Source: Sphingomonas flavescens (GTDB lineage Bacteria > Pseudomonadota > Alphaproteobacteria > Sphingomonadales > Sphingomonadaceae). Taken from it: 64,000 nt of DNA. The stretch's first letter is position 1, and each line of letters begins with the position of its first letter. The notes beneath the pieces were generated by a model. It saw only the letters and a program-made list of their open reading frames with translations, was not told the DNA's origin and did not search any database. The stretch is from NCBI RefSeq assembly GCF_030866745.1, contig NZ_CP133016.1:1846001-1910000 (forward strand), given 5' to 3'. Shown one piece after another: positions 8,977-18,021 of the stretch. Position numbers and translations under genes: made by a program.

Positions 8977-9741
8977 TCAAAAGCGGCGGCGGAACGCAGC
9001 TGCGGCAGCCCAGCCTAGTCCGAGCGACAAGGCGACGCAGGTCAGGCCGTAGGCGACGCGCTGACGGCGGGCGGCGACGGCAACGAAGCGCTCGAACCCC
9101 GACTTGTCGATCTGAATGTCCCGAGTTGCGGCCGCGATCACCTTGCCGCGATCGATGAGGAAGGTCTCCGCCGTGTAGGCGCCCACGGGCACCTGGCTGG
9201 GGATGGTGATGGTCGCGCGGTACAGGACGCCGCCGGTAATCTCCACGCCATGGTCGTTTTCCGCGTACAGTCCCTGCCGCCCACGGAGGTCAAGGAGGCC
9301 TGCCTCGAAGCGGCGCTCCTTTTCGGGGAGCGCGCCGCCACCGGGCGAGAGTTGGAGGTTCTGGACACCGAGCTCGTAGATCGCTGCGGTCCGGCTATCG
9401 AGCAGGTCATTGATGGGGCGCGTCGACGCGACGGCGTAGAATGACGGCGCCGAACGGAAGCGGTTGGAATCGGCGTTCATCCAGATCCCGGCGATCTTCT
9501 GCTTTTCGCGAACCAGGATGGGCTGGACGGGACCGCGCAGGACCACCGCGATGTCGAGTTGGCGGTCGGGCGGACGCCCGCCCGGGTAGACGACCGCGCC
9601 GAACAGCAGCAGCTGGGCGCCGTTGAAGCTGTAACGGATCTGCACCTGACGCGCGGAAATGTCAGGCACCAGGACGGGCTTGTCGGCGGCGATCAGCAGC
9701 GGCGCGAGCAGGGCCAGCAGAAGGGGCGCGCGGCGGATCAC
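8977..9741 (-). CDS. TIGR02186 family transmembrane protein
   Basis: A 254-residue protein with a signal peptide (PLLLALLAPLLIAAD) and a C-terminal membrane helix (about residues 228-250), so most of it lies in the periplasm. The segment beginning VPDISARQVQIRYSFNGAQLLLFGAV and the AETFLIDRGKV stretch fit TIGR02186, an alphaproteobacterial family almost always encoded beside a TauE/SafE exporter. That is the case here: GTG 9741 overlaps the exporter stop (GTGA, 9738-9741). Function unknown; the pairing suggests an accessory to anion (sulfite or organosulfonate) export. Confidence 0.83.
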   Translation of the reverse strand: MIRRAPLLLALLAPLLIAADKPVLVPDISARQVQIRYSFNGAQLLLFGAVVYPGGRPPDRQLDIAVVLRGPVQPILVREKQKIAGIWMNADSNRFRSAPSFYAVASTRPINDLLDSRTAAIYELGVQNLQLSPGGGALPEKERRFEAGLLDLRGRQGLYAENDHGVEITGGVLYRATITIPSQVPVGAYTAETFLIDRGKVIAAATRDIQIDKSGFERFVAVAARRQRVAYGLTCVALSLGLGWAAAAAFRRRF

Positions 9742-10649
9742 AAATACTCGATCGAGAAGATTTCCTCGGGCCGCCAGGCGAGGCCAAGCGCCATGCGCAG
9801 GGCGACGAGGAGGATGATCACGGCGAGCGCAAGCCTCAGGTAATCCGGTTTGATGCGAAGCGTCAGGAGTGCGCCATATTGTGCGCCGATGACGCCGCCG
9901 GCGAGGAGCAGGGCAGCAAGCACGACGTCCACGGCGCGCGTGGTGACGGCGTGGACCATTGTCGTCGCGGCGCTGACGGCAAGGATCATGACCAAGCTGG
10001 TGCCGATGACGACACGCGCCGGCATGCCGAGGATGTAGATCATCGCCGGGACCAGCACGAACCCGCCGCCGATGCCGAGGAAAACGGTCAGCACGCCGGC
10101 AAGCGCGCCGAGCGCAAAGGGGGCGACCGGCGAGATGTAGATACCCGAGCTGTTGAACCGCCAGCGATAGGGCAATGATGCCACCCAGCGGTTGTGACGC
10201 GGCCGCGGTGTGTCGGCGGCCTTGGCGGGAACGTAGCCGAGCGTCCGGAGGCTATCCAGCAGCATGACCGAGCCGATCCAGCCAAGGATCAGCACGTACA
10301 TGAAGCCGATCACCACATCGATCTGGCCGCTCGACTGCAGCAGTCGGAACAGCACGGCGCCGACAACCGAACCGAGCAGGCCGCCGGCGATCATGACGCC
10401 CGCCATCTTCAAATCGACACCGCCACGACGCATGTGGACCATCGCGCCGGATACGCTGGCGCCCGTGATCTGCGTTGTGGCGGACGCGACCGCGACCGTA
10501 GGCGGAATGCCGTAGAAGATGAGGATCGGCGTGGTGAGAAAGCCGCCGCCTACCCCGAACATGCCCGACAATAGGCCGACCCCGAAGCCGAGCACGACGA
10601 TCAGCAGTGCGTTGACGGACTGACCGGCGATCGGGAGGTAGATGTCCAT
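9738..10649 (-). CDS. Sulfite exporter TauE/SafE family protein
   Basis: A 303-residue polytopic inner-membrane protein with the duplicated TauE/SafE motif: GxGGGFLTTPILIFYGIPPTVAVAS near the N-terminus and GIGGGFVLVPAMIYILGMPARVVIGTS in the second half. About eight membrane segments. Family members export sulfite, sulfoacetate or similar anions; substrate here is not readable from sequence. It is the first gene of a two-gene operon with the TIGR02186 protein. It is clearly different from the second, shorter TauE/SafE protein at 15.1-15.9 kb. Confidence 0.88.
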   Translation of the reverse strand: MDIYLPIAGQSVNALLIVVLGFGVGLLSGMFGVGGGFLTTPILIFYGIPPTVAVASATTQITGASVSGAMVHMRRGGVDLKMAGVMIAGGLLGSVVGAVLFRLLQSSGQIDVVIGFMYVLILGWIGSVMLLDSLRTLGYVPAKAADTPRPRHNRWVASLPYRWRFNSSGIYISPVAPFALGALAGVLTVFLGIGGGFVLVPAMIYILGMPARVVIGTSLVMILAVSAATTMVHAVTTRAVDVVLAALLLAGGVIGAQYGALLTLRIKPDYLRLALAVIILLVALRMALGLAWRPEEIFSIEYL

Positions 10650-10699
10650 CGGCGCCGTTACCTAACCGGAAAGGCCGACGGCTTCCAACCCGCGAGCGC

Positions 10700-11842
10700 C
10701 TAGAAATCCCCTGCCAGCGTGAGCACGGGGCCCGACCCCGGCCGGGCATTGCCGGCCAGCTTTTGCCGCCAGTCGACGTGAACCTTGAGGTTGTTGCGTA
10801 CCCGCATGGTGATCCGGGGCCCGGCATCCACGCGGTAAAGACCGGGCTGAGCCCCACCCCACACCCCGAAGCCGGCGGAAAACTGGCGATAGACAGGCCG
10901 GCTGACCGTGACTGCGCCATCCACGAACAAGTCACGGGTCTTGAGGCCGACGACGCCGCCCTCGAGATAGCCGTCTAGCGCGAAGTCCCACGGCAGCGGC
11001 TGCTGATAAAAGCCGCCTTCCATGAACAAGGCAAAATCGCTGCGGCCCCCGCCATATTTGCCGACCGCCTGACGCCGCTCGGCGGTGATCCAGACGGGGA
11101 CGCTGACCAACGGTCTTACGCGGATGCCCAGTGCCGCCTCGCCACCGCGTCGGCCGACCTCGCTGCTGAAGCGCGCGGCGACGCCAATCCGGCGATCAAT
11201 GTTGTAGATTAGGCGAACGCCGCCTTGGCTGGCGCCGAGCTGTCCGCCGCTGGCGAGCGAACGCGATCCGGCGGTTCCTGTCTGCTGATTACGCAGCAGC
11301 GCCCAGGAGGAGAGTTGAAGACGGTCGAGTTTGTGCGGGTCGATGGGCGGGACTGGCGCGGCGGGCATGCTTTGCGGTGTGGACACGAAGGTGCTAGGCA
11401 ACGACATGGCTGCGAGGCGGGTAGCCGGCCAGCCGTCGACTTCCGGTAGTTGGGCATAGCCTTCGACGCCCGCGCTGCGCGCGTCATAGTAACGCGCCGG
11501 GCGCCCAGGCCGCGCCGGCATTGCGGCCGGCAATTGGTAGACTGGCACAACGCCGCGCGTCATTGCCACGGGCACACCGACCATTCCCTGTACGTATCGA
11601 ATTGCCGGCGCCGCTGCGGCCATTGCGGCTTCCACCGGCGCCGGTTGGGGTTCCACCGCGATCGGCCGGGCTGGAGCGATAGGCTCGATCTCAGCAAACT
11701 GGGTTGGTGTGATCTCGGCGGCCTTGGCCTCGGTCGGACGAAACTTGAAAAAGTCGGGATTCGGCAAATGGCCAACCGTGATCATCCGCACGCCGATCCA
11801 ACCAGCGGTCGCGAGCGCGAGAAAGCGTAGGGAACGGCTCAT
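10700..11842 (-). CDS. NfrA-like outer-membrane beta-barrel protein, short form
   Basis: A 380-residue protein coupled to the NfrB-like glycosyltransferase by an ATGA overlap (11839-11842). An N-terminal hydrophobic segment (LRFLALATAGWIGVRM) is followed by a Pro/Ala-rich linker, and the last 160 residues (from GGVRLIYNIDRR) match the C-terminal beta-barrel of NfrA, the phage N4 receptor of E. coli. E. coli NfrA has roughly 990 residues with a long TPR region before the barrel; here the TPR region is absent. Probable role: outer-membrane outlet for the glycan made by the NfrB-like enzyme. Start chosen by the overlap and the signal segment. Confidence 0.75.
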   Translation of the reverse strand: MSRSLRFLALATAGWIGVRMITVGHLPNPDFFKFRPTEAKAAEITPTQFAEIEPIAPARPIAVEPQPAPVEAAMAAAAPAIRYVQGMVGVPVAMTRGVVPVYQLPAAMPARPGRPARYYDARSAGVEGYAQLPEVDGWPATRLAAMSLPSTFVSTPQSMPAAPVPPIDPHKLDRLQLSSWALLRNQQTGTAGSRSLASGGQLGASQGGVRLIYNIDRRIGVAARFSSEVGRRGGEAALGIRVRPLVSVPVWITAERRQAVGKYGGGRSDFALFMEGGFYQQPLPWDFALDGYLEGGVVGLKTRDLFVDGAVTVSRPVYRQFSAGFGVWGGAQPGLYRVDAGPRITMRVRNNLKVHVDWRQKLAGNARPGSGPVLTLAGDF

Positions 11843-13209
11843 TGCGGAAGCTCGGCGGGGAAAATGTGCCGGGTTTTGTCCCACCGCTTCGCGCCGCCGC
11901 GCAGGTGGATCGAAAGCGCTCGCGCCGCGGCGAGCATCGCGATGACGTTGCCGACGAACAACCGGGGAATGGAGAAAAAGCCTTCGACCCAGCCGTAAGC
12001 GGATTTCGTAAACCAAAAGCGCATTAGCACCCGCCAGGCGAGCAACCATGCGTTGACGGTCAGCAGCAGGGTCAGCGTCGGGTTCATGCGGGCTTGGACC
12101 GGCGCGCCGAGCGCTTCAGCGAGCCAGAGTTGCGACCAAAGGAGCGCTGCGAGATAGGCGGCGAGCAGCAGCACTGCCGCTAGCGGACCGCGGCGATCAC
12201 GCATCCGCATCCATCGCTCGCCGAGGCCACCGCTCCAGCCAAGGCGATCCCAGCCGGTCAACGCAATGCCGCCTAGCCAGCGGGCCTTTTGGCGCACGGC
12301 TTCGCCAAGCGTGGCGGGGAAATGTCCGCGGCTGGAGACGACGCCGCGCTCGCCAGGCTCCGCCGGAATGCGCACGAACATGGTTTTTAGGCCGAGCGCG
12401 CCCAGCTTGAGGCCAAGTTCGTAATCCTCGGTCATGCTGCCTCGCGCGAACGGCTTGCCGTCTTGCAGTGCGGCCAAGCGGCACAAGGCGCGACGCTCGA
12501 TCGCGCAGCCGACGCCGGCCAAGGGGATAGCGGCACCGACCGCTTCGCGCACAACCAGTTCCTTGATGTGCGCCTCGGCGAATTCGTCACAATAGTGGCC
12601 CGAGATCCAGCGCGATTGCGGGTCGGGCAGGGGGAGCACGGGAAGCTGGACGACCGCAGCGCGGTCGATCAGCCCGTCGAAGATCCGCAGCTCGTAACGA
12701 TGAACGACGTCCTCGGCATCGTGAAGGACAACGGCTTTCGCTTCGCAGTCATGCGCAAGTTCGTAGGATTGCAGCGCATCGTAGAGATGATTGAGGCAAT
12801 CGGCCTTGGTCGTCGGGCCGTTCGCGGCAACTTCGACCGCCTCGACACGCTTGTCGACAACGCTCGCGATGGCGGCGGCGGTGGCGGGATCGTTGCGGTA
12901 ATAGCCGACGAAGATGCGGTAATTGTCATAGTCGATGCGCTTCAGCATCGCCTTCAGCATCGGCGCGATAACCGGCGCCTCGTCCCAGGCGGGAACGAAG
13001 ACCGCGAGCAAGCCCGGATCCTTGTTGAACACGAAATAGCTGGCGTAGGCCCGCTGGTGCCGGCTGTAGACGCCGATCGCCCGCCACAGCCGGCGAGCGA
13101 AGAAGATCAGGTCGACAGCAAGATCGTTGAGCGCGAAGACCAGGAAGCCGACGCCAGCGAACAGCGCCAGCTCCGCCGCGAGGCGGGGCAGAATATCAGC
13201 GATGGTCAC
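11839..13209 (-). CDS. NfrB-like membrane glycosyltransferase (GT2 family), short form
   Basis: A 456-residue processive-type GT2 glycosyltransferase. It has an N-terminal membrane helix, a cytoplasmic catalytic domain with VPAWDEA, a D-A-E-D metal/nucleotide motif (HDAEDVVH), TEDYELG and the QKARW (QxxRW) acceptor motif, then about four C-terminal membrane helices. The sequence resembles the N-terminal part of NfrB (phage N4 adsorption protein B). E. coli NfrB (about 745 residues) continues into an MshEN/T2SSE-N c-di-GMP-binding domain; this protein ends before it. GTG start at 13209. Together with the NfrA-like gene it probably makes and exports a surface polysaccharide. Confidence 0.83.
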   Translation of the reverse strand: MTIADILPRLAAELALFAGVGFLVFALNDLAVDLIFFARRLWRAIGVYSRHQRAYASYFVFNKDPGLLAVFVPAWDEAPVIAPMLKAMLKRIDYDNYRIFVGYYRNDPATAAAIASVVDKRVEAVEVAANGPTTKADCLNHLYDALQSYELAHDCEAKAVVLHDAEDVVHRYELRIFDGLIDRAAVVQLPVLPLPDPQSRWISGHYCDEFAEAHIKELVVREAVGAAIPLAGVGCAIERRALCRLAALQDGKPFARGSMTEDYELGLKLGALGLKTMFVRIPAEPGERGVVSSRGHFPATLGEAVRQKARWLGGIALTGWDRLGWSGGLGERWMRMRDRRGPLAAVLLLAAYLAALLWSQLWLAEALGAPVQARMNPTLTLLLTVNAWLLAWRVLMRFWFTKSAYGWVEGFFSIPRLFVGNVIAMLAAARALSIHLRGGAKRWDKTRHIFPAELPQ

Positions 13210-13367
13210 TGCTCAATCAGGCAGTAAACAATGCGCCGGGAACGACTGTTCTGGGATATACTCGGACCATGACGCCCCCTGTTGGCGAATCGTGATAACC
13301 GAGCGTCCAAGGGGATGGCATAATCGGATTTAAACGACAAGTTCGGTTGGTTAAGGCGTCGTTTTGG

Positions 13368-13901
13368 ATGATTACTGTTCAACGAAAGTGGCTAAGGCTG
13401 TTTTACTTGCTTCGACTTGCACCCTTCTTCTGCGCGCTGGTGCTTCCCAGTGCGGCTAGCGCGGGAATCCTGAGCGCTGGCGGTGCGTGGGTGGCGATCG
13501 ATCGGGGCGCGAGTTGTGAAGCGCTGACGCGGTCCCTGAGGGTGGCGACAAAGGACAAGATCCAGGCGCTGGCCGGACTAACATTTGCCGCGGACGGCCG
13601 CCGCTGGGCGGAATTCCATGCGCGGCTGAGCCGAATCCCACGCGGCGACGCAAGCGTGATGCTGAAGATTGGCGACCAGCCATTCCTGCTGGTGACACGG
13701 AACGGCTGGGCGTGGAGCCGCGGGCCGCAGCAGGCGCAGGCGATTGTGGAAGCCTTGCGCGTGGCGACCACGATGAGCGTGGAGAGCCGCGATCAGGGAG
13801 GAAGTCGTTTCAGCGATCCCTATCTGCTCGATGGGGCGCCCACGGCCATCGATTCGGCGGCGGCCCGGTGCGCGCTTCGCAGCGCTGGCAAAATCCGTTG
13901 A
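13368..13901 (+). CDS. Hypothetical exported protein
   Basis: I do not recognise the family. From ATG 13368 (a TTG at 13347 is in frame upstream) the protein has 177 residues. It has an N-terminal basic stretch and a signal peptide (LAPFFCALVLPSAASAG), then about 135 residues that look folded: a VAIDRGASCEAL segment, AADGRRWAEFHARLSRIPRGD, and a C-terminal Cys near residue 169 that could pair with the Cys near residue 50. It sits just upstream of rlmN (25 bp) on the same strand but no functional link is evident. Predicted periplasmic. Confidence 0.65.
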   Translation: MITVQRKWLRLFYLLRLAPFFCALVLPSAASAGILSAGGAWVAIDRGASCEALTRSLRVATKDKIQALAGLTFAADGRRWAEFHARLSRIPRGDASVMLKIGDQPFLLVTRNGWAWSRGPQQAQAIVEALRVATTMSVESRDQGGSRFSDPYLLDGAPTAIDSAAARCALRSAGKIR

Positions 13902-13926
13902 TCGTAACTAGATAGCGCGCCTCACC

Positions 13927-15099
13927 ATGAGTGCCGACACCAACCTGATGCCCATTCCGGGCGCCGTCGACCCTGTGCCCGTGCCGCGGGCCGTGAAGCC
14001 GCGCGCCGACGGCAAGGTCGACCTGGTTGGTCTGTCGAAGGACGAGATCCGCGCTGCGCTGGAAGTGGCGGGGCTAGAGCCGAAGCAGGCGAAGCTGCGC
14101 GGCAAGCAGATTTGGCACTGGACCTACAATCGCGGGGTCACCGACTTCGCGCTGATGAGCGACATCGCCAAAGCGCAGCGCGGCTGGTTCGAGGAGCGGT
14201 TCGTAGTGTCGCGGCCGGAAGTGGTCGAGGCGCAGGTGTCGTCCGACGGCACGCGCAAGTGGCTGCTGAAGACCCACGACGGCCACGATTTCGAGATGGT
14301 GTTCATCCCCGACGCGGATCGCGGGACGCTGTGCGTATCGAGCCAAGTCGGCTGCACGCTCAACTGCCGGTTCTGCCACACGGGAACGATGGCGCTGGTG
14401 CGCAACCTGGAACCGGCGGAGATCGTCGGGCAGGTGATGTTGGCGCGCGATGCGCTGGGCGAATGGCCGAGCCAGCCGGAAGGCCGCATGCTGACCAACA
14501 TCGTCATGATGGGCATGGGCGAGCCGCTTTACAATTTCGACAATGTCCGCGACGCGCTGAAGATCGTAATGGACGGCGATGGGCTGGGCCTGTCGCGTCG
14601 GCGGATCACGCTGTCGACCAGCGGGGTCGTGCCGATGATGGAGCGCGCGGGTGCGGAGATCGGCGTGAACCTTGCCGTATCGCTGCACGCAGTGACCAAG
14701 GAAATCCGCGACGAGATCGTGCCGCTCAACCGCAAGTACGGGATCGAGCAGTTGCTCGAGGCGTGCGCCGCTTATCCGGGCGCGAACAACGCACGGCGCA
14801 TCACGTTCGAATACGTGATGCTGAAGGACAAGAACGACAGCGACGAGCATGCGCGCGAGCTGGTGCGGCTGATCCGCCATTACCGGCTGCCCGCGAAGGT
14901 CAATCTGATCCCGTTCAACCCGTGGGGCGGCGCGCCTTACGAATGCTCGTCGGACGAGCGCATCCGCTCGTTCAGCAACATCATCTTCGAGGCGGGCATC
15001 TCGGCGCCGGTGCGGACTCCGCGCGGCCGCGACATCGACGCCGCCTGCGGCCAGCTGAAGACCGCGGCCGAACGGAAGCGCCGCAGCGCCGCTGCCTGA
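13927..15099 (+). CDS. rlmN: Dual-specificity 23S rRNA/tRNA adenine-C2 methyltransferase RlmN
   Basis: Radical-SAM enzyme that methylates C2 of A2503 in 23S rRNA and A37 in some tRNAs. The 390-residue protein has the radical-SAM cysteines C143, C147 and C150 ([12 protein letters not shown]), the GMGEPL motif, the SLHA stretch and a C-terminal DIDAACGQL segment holding the acceptor cysteine. Length is usual for the family; a Pro/Val-rich N-terminal extension of about 25 residues is typical of alphaproteobacteria. Its end overlaps or abuts the downstream TauE/SafE gene. Confidence 0.96.
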   Translation: MSADTNLMPIPGAVDPVPVPRAVKPRADGKVDLVGLSKDEIRAALEVAGLEPKQAKLRGKQIWHWTYNRGVTDFALMSDIAKAQRGWFEERFVVSRPEVVEAQVSSDGTRKWLLKTHDGHDFEMVFIPDADRGTLCVSSQVGCTLNCRFCHTGTMALVRNLEPAEIVGQVMLARDALGEWPSQPEGRMLTNIVMMGMGEPLYNFDNVRDALKIVMDGDGLGLSRRRITLSTSGVVPMMERAGAEIGVNLAVSLHAVTKEIRDEIVPLNRKYGIEQLLEACAAYPGANNARRITFEYVMLKDKNDSDEHARELVRLIRHYRLPAKVNLIPFNPWGGAPYECSSDERIRSFSNIIFEAGISAPVRTPRGRDIDAACGQLKTAAERKRRSAAA

Positions 15100-15115
15100 T
15101 CCAAGCGTCATCGCA

Positions 15116-15850
15116 TTGGCTGCTGGCGCAGGATTCGTCGGCGGTGCGATGAACGCGCTTGCCGGCGGCGGCACCTTCGCCACCTTGCCCGCGCTGATTG
15201 CGCTGGGCCTCCCCGCCAATGTTGCGAATGCGACCTCCAATGTCGCACTGCTGCCAGGCGCCGCAGCGAGCGCCGCCGAATATCGCGACGAACTCGAGCC
15301 GGTCGGCGGCATGTCGGTGCGAATGCTGGCGGCGATCACGTTTGTCGGCGGGCTGGTGGGCAGCGTGCTCCTGGTTCTGACCCCGAGCCGAGCATTCGAC
15401 TTCATCATTCCGTGGCTGCTGTTCGTCGGGCTGATCGCGATGCTGTTCGGACAGCGCGCGTCGGCCTGGCTCCATGAGCGGGTGATCATCGGCCGGCCAA
15501 CCCTCGTCACCGCGCAATCGCTGCTCGCGATCTACGGCGGCTATTTCGGCGGAGGCGTGGGCCTAATGATGACCGCGACCTACGGATTGCTGGCCGGCGC
15601 GCATCCGCGATCGCTGTTTGCTGCGCGGACCTTGATGCTCGCGATCGCCAATCTTGCTGCGGCGATGGTTTTCGCCAGCGTCGGCCTCGTGCGTTGGGCG
15701 GCGTGCGTGCCCATGCTGGTGGGGGCGATCCTCGGTGGCTGGCTCGGTGCCAAGCTGGGCAAGCGCCTACCCCTCGGACTGGTGCGGGCGTGGACATTGG
15801 CGGTCACTGCAGCGACGACGCTCGTTTTCTTCGTGCGAGCCTACGGTTGA
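15116..15850 (+). CDS. TauE/SafE family membrane protein (second copy)
   Basis: A polytopic membrane protein of about 244 residues starting from TTG 15116. It has the TauE/SafE repeats GGAMNALAGGGTFATLPALIALG and GGYFGGGVGLMMTATY. The N-terminus is doubtful: the same frame reads PDPSVIA directly before the TTG, which looks like the usual start of the first helix, so translation may begin at CTG 15092, inside the end of rlmN. Only about 17% smaller than the first TauE/SafE protein but much diverged. The stop overlaps the next ATG by one base (TGATG, 15848-15852). Substrate unknown. Confidence 0.82.
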   Translation: MAAGAGFVGGAMNALAGGGTFATLPALIALGLPANVANATSNVALLPGAAASAAEYRDELEPVGGMSVRMLAAITFVGGLVGSVLLVLTPSRAFDFIIPWLLFVGLIAMLFGQRASAWLHERVIIGRPTLVTAQSLLAIYGGYFGGGVGLMMTATYGLLAGAHPRSLFAARTLMLAIANLAAAMVFASVGLVRWAACVPMLVGAILGGWLGAKLGKRLPLGLVRAWTLAVTAATTLVFFVRAYG

Positions 15851-16692
15851 TGCTGACCCCGATCCGCCGCGCGTTGGTGAAGCAGGTTCGCAGCACCTTC
15901 AACGACCGCTCGAAAGGCGAGCGGCCCGTCGCGCGATCGGATCACGCGCTGTTCGCACCGGATTCGGTTGTGTGGCGCGTGCACGGCGACGTGACCTCCA
16001 TGATGGCCGGCGGGATCGCCGCGCTGCTGCTGCAGATGCTGCATCCGAAAGCGCTCGGCGGCGTGTGGGATCATAGCGACGTGCAATCCGACATGATCGG
16101 ACGCCTGCGTCGGACCGCGCGGTTCATTGCCGTCACGACGTATGGCGAGCGCGACGCCGCGCTAACGGCAATCGATCGCGTGCGACGCATCCACGATCAG
16201 GTCGGCGGGACGCTGGCCGATGGCACCCGGTACCAAGCGGGCGACCCGCGTCTGCTGGCTTGGGTGCATGTCGCCGGTGCGATCATGTTCTTGGACGGCT
16301 GGCGCCGCTACGGCGAGCCGCGGATGAGCGCGGGAGATCAGGACCGCTACTTTGAAGAAAGCGGCGAGGTGGCGCGGCTGCTTGGCGCCGATCCGGTGCC
16401 GCAAACGCGTAGGGCGGCTGAGCGCATGCTTACTGACTTTCGTGCGGAGCTGAGAACTGACGAGCGAACCCGCGCTTTCCGCGACTTCGTCCTGCGCGCG
16501 CCGGCACCAAGCCTGGGCGAAGTGGCCGCGCAGAAATTGCTCATGCAGGCGGCCGTCGACCTGCTCCCGCATTGGGCGCAGCGGATGCACGACGTCCGGC
16601 CGCTTCCCTTCTCCGCGCCGGCGATCCGCGCGGCGACATTCGGCCTGGCGGGTACCTTGCGTTGGGCCTTTGCGCACGAGGCCTATCGCTAG
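15850..16692 (+). CDS. Oxygenase MpaB family protein (DUF2236)
   Basis: A 280-residue protein of the MpaB/latex-clearing-protein-like superfamily. The segment VWRVHGDVTSMMAGGIAALLLQMLHP with LGGVWDHS and the later RFIAVTTYGER, LLAWVHVAGA and DGWRRYG are the usual landmarks; the His residues in VHVA and MLHP are candidates for haem contacts. The name-giving fungal MpaB and rubber-cleaving Lcp are haem-dependent oxygenases; the substrate of the bacterial members is mostly unknown. The start at 15850 is fixed by a one-base overlap with the TauE/SafE stop. The cfa gene follows after 48 bp. Confidence 0.83.
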   Translation: MLTPIRRALVKQVRSTFNDRSKGERPVARSDHALFAPDSVVWRVHGDVTSMMAGGIAALLLQMLHPKALGGVWDHSDVQSDMIGRLRRTARFIAVTTYGERDAALTAIDRVRRIHDQVGGTLADGTRYQAGDPRLLAWVHVAGAIMFLDGWRRYGEPRMSAGDQDRYFEESGEVARLLGADPVPQTRRAAERMLTDFRAELRTDERTRAFRDFVLRAPAPSLGEVAAQKLLMQAAVDLLPHWAQRMHDVRPLPFSAPAIRAATFGLAGTLRWAFAHEAYR

Positions 16693-16740
16693 CTGCAATG
16701 GCGTGGCAATCGGCGCCAGCGGAAATGGAGTTTATAGCGC

Positions 16741-18021
16741 ATGTCCCTGATTGGCCGGTTCATCGACCAGATCCTTCCCGTCGGTAGCATCACCCTGATC
16801 CAGGCGGATGGCAGCCGCGGGACCTACGGGCCAGGCGGGGGGAAGAGCATCACCGTCAAGCTCCACGATAGGCGCGCGACCTTCGAACTGTTTCGCAATC
16901 CGCGGCTCAAGCTCGGCGAGCTATACATGGACGGCCGGCTGACGATCGAGGACGGCACGATCCTCGACCTGCTTGAACTCATCGTCGGGGCGCAGCCGTG
17001 GGAACAGGGCGGCCGCAAGGCGCTCGGCAAGGGCAAGGCGGGTAAGCTCAAGTCACTGTTCCGTCGCAACCCGGTCGGCAAGGCCCGCAGCAACGTCGCG
17101 CATCACTATGACATTGGGAATGAGCTGTACGCGCTCTTCCTCGACGACGACCTGCAGTACAGCTGCGCCTACTTCACCAATCCGAAAAACAGCCTGGAGC
17201 AGGCGCAGGCCGACAAGAAAGCGCACATCGCCGCCAAGTTGAACCTGAAGCCGGGCCAGCGCGTGCTCGACATCGGCTGCGGCTGGGGCGGGATGGCGCT
17301 ATATCTGAACCGCGTTGCCGACGTCGACGTGCTCGGCGTGACGCTATCCGAAGAGCAACTGAAGATCGCGAAGAAGCGGGCGGCGGATGCGGGTGTTGCA
17401 GATCGCGTGAAGTTTCAGCTGATCGACTATCGCGAACTCGACGGCCGGTTCGACCGCATCGTTTCGGTCGGCATGTTCGAACATGTCGGCGCGGCGCATT
17501 ATGACGAATTCTACTCCAAGTGCCGCGAACTGCTGACGGACGACGGCGTGATGTTGCTTCACACGATCGGCAAGCTTGGCGGCGCCGGTACGCCCGATCC
17601 CTTCACCGATAAATGGATTTTTCCCGGCTATCATCTGCCGAGCCTGTCGCAGATGTGCTCGTCGAGCGAGAAGGTGCGGATGATCGTCGGCGACGTCGAG
17701 ACGCTACGCCTGCATTATGCCTACACACTGCGTCACTGGCTGGACCGCGCGACGAAGAAGCGTGCGGAGATCGAGCGGTTGTACGACGCGCGCTTCTTCC
17801 GGATGTGGGAATTCTACCTGGCCGGCGGTATTGTCATGTTTGAAAGTGGCGCCGCCTGCAATTTCCAGGTGCAATATGTGCGCGACCGGCACGCAACGCC
17901 GATCACCCGTGACTACATGTTCGAAGTCGAGAAAAAGTACCGCGAGGCCGAGGCGGGTGCAAAACCGGCGCCGGCGAAGAAGTCGCGCGGCGCCGGAAAG
18001 AAAGTGGCTGCGAAGACCTAG
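16741..18021 (+). CDS. cfa: Cyclopropane-fatty-acyl-phospholipid synthase
   Basis: SAM-dependent methylation of unsaturated acyl chains in membrane phospholipids. The 426-residue protein has an N-terminal lipid-binding region, the SAM-binding motif VLDIGCGWGG at residues 175-184, GVTLSEEQ, SVGMFEHVG and the C-terminal FYLAGG segment of the family. A Lys/Ala-rich tail (about the last 25 residues, KPAPAKKSRGAGKK) is an extra, probably disordered, basic extension. The TAG stop shares CTAG with the stop of the convergent EF-hand gene. Confidence 0.93.
   Translation: MSLIGRFIDQILPVGSITLIQADGSRGTYGPGGGKSITVKLHDRRATFELFRNPRLKLGELYMDGRLTIEDGTILDLLELIVGAQPWEQGGRKALGKGKAGKLKSLFRRNPVGKARSNVAHHYDIGNELYALFLDDDLQYSCAYFTNPKNSLEQAQADKKAHIAAKLNLKPGQRVLDIGCGWGGMALYLNRVADVDVLGVTLSEEQLKIAKKRAADAGVADRVKFQLIDYRELDGRFDRIVSVGMFEHVGAAHYDEFYSKCRELLTDDGVMLLHTIGKLGGAGTPDPFTDKWIFPGYHLPSLSQMCSSSEKVRMIVGDVETLRLHYAYTLRHWLDRATKKRAEIERLYDARFFRMWEFYLAGGIVMFESGAACNFQVQYVRDRHATPITRDYMFEVEKKYREAEAGAKPAPAKKSRGAGKKVAAKT

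Noticed and set aside
14074..15510. Long open frame antisense to rlmN
   Set aside because: Contained within two confident plus-strand genes, no ribosome site and no recognisable product.
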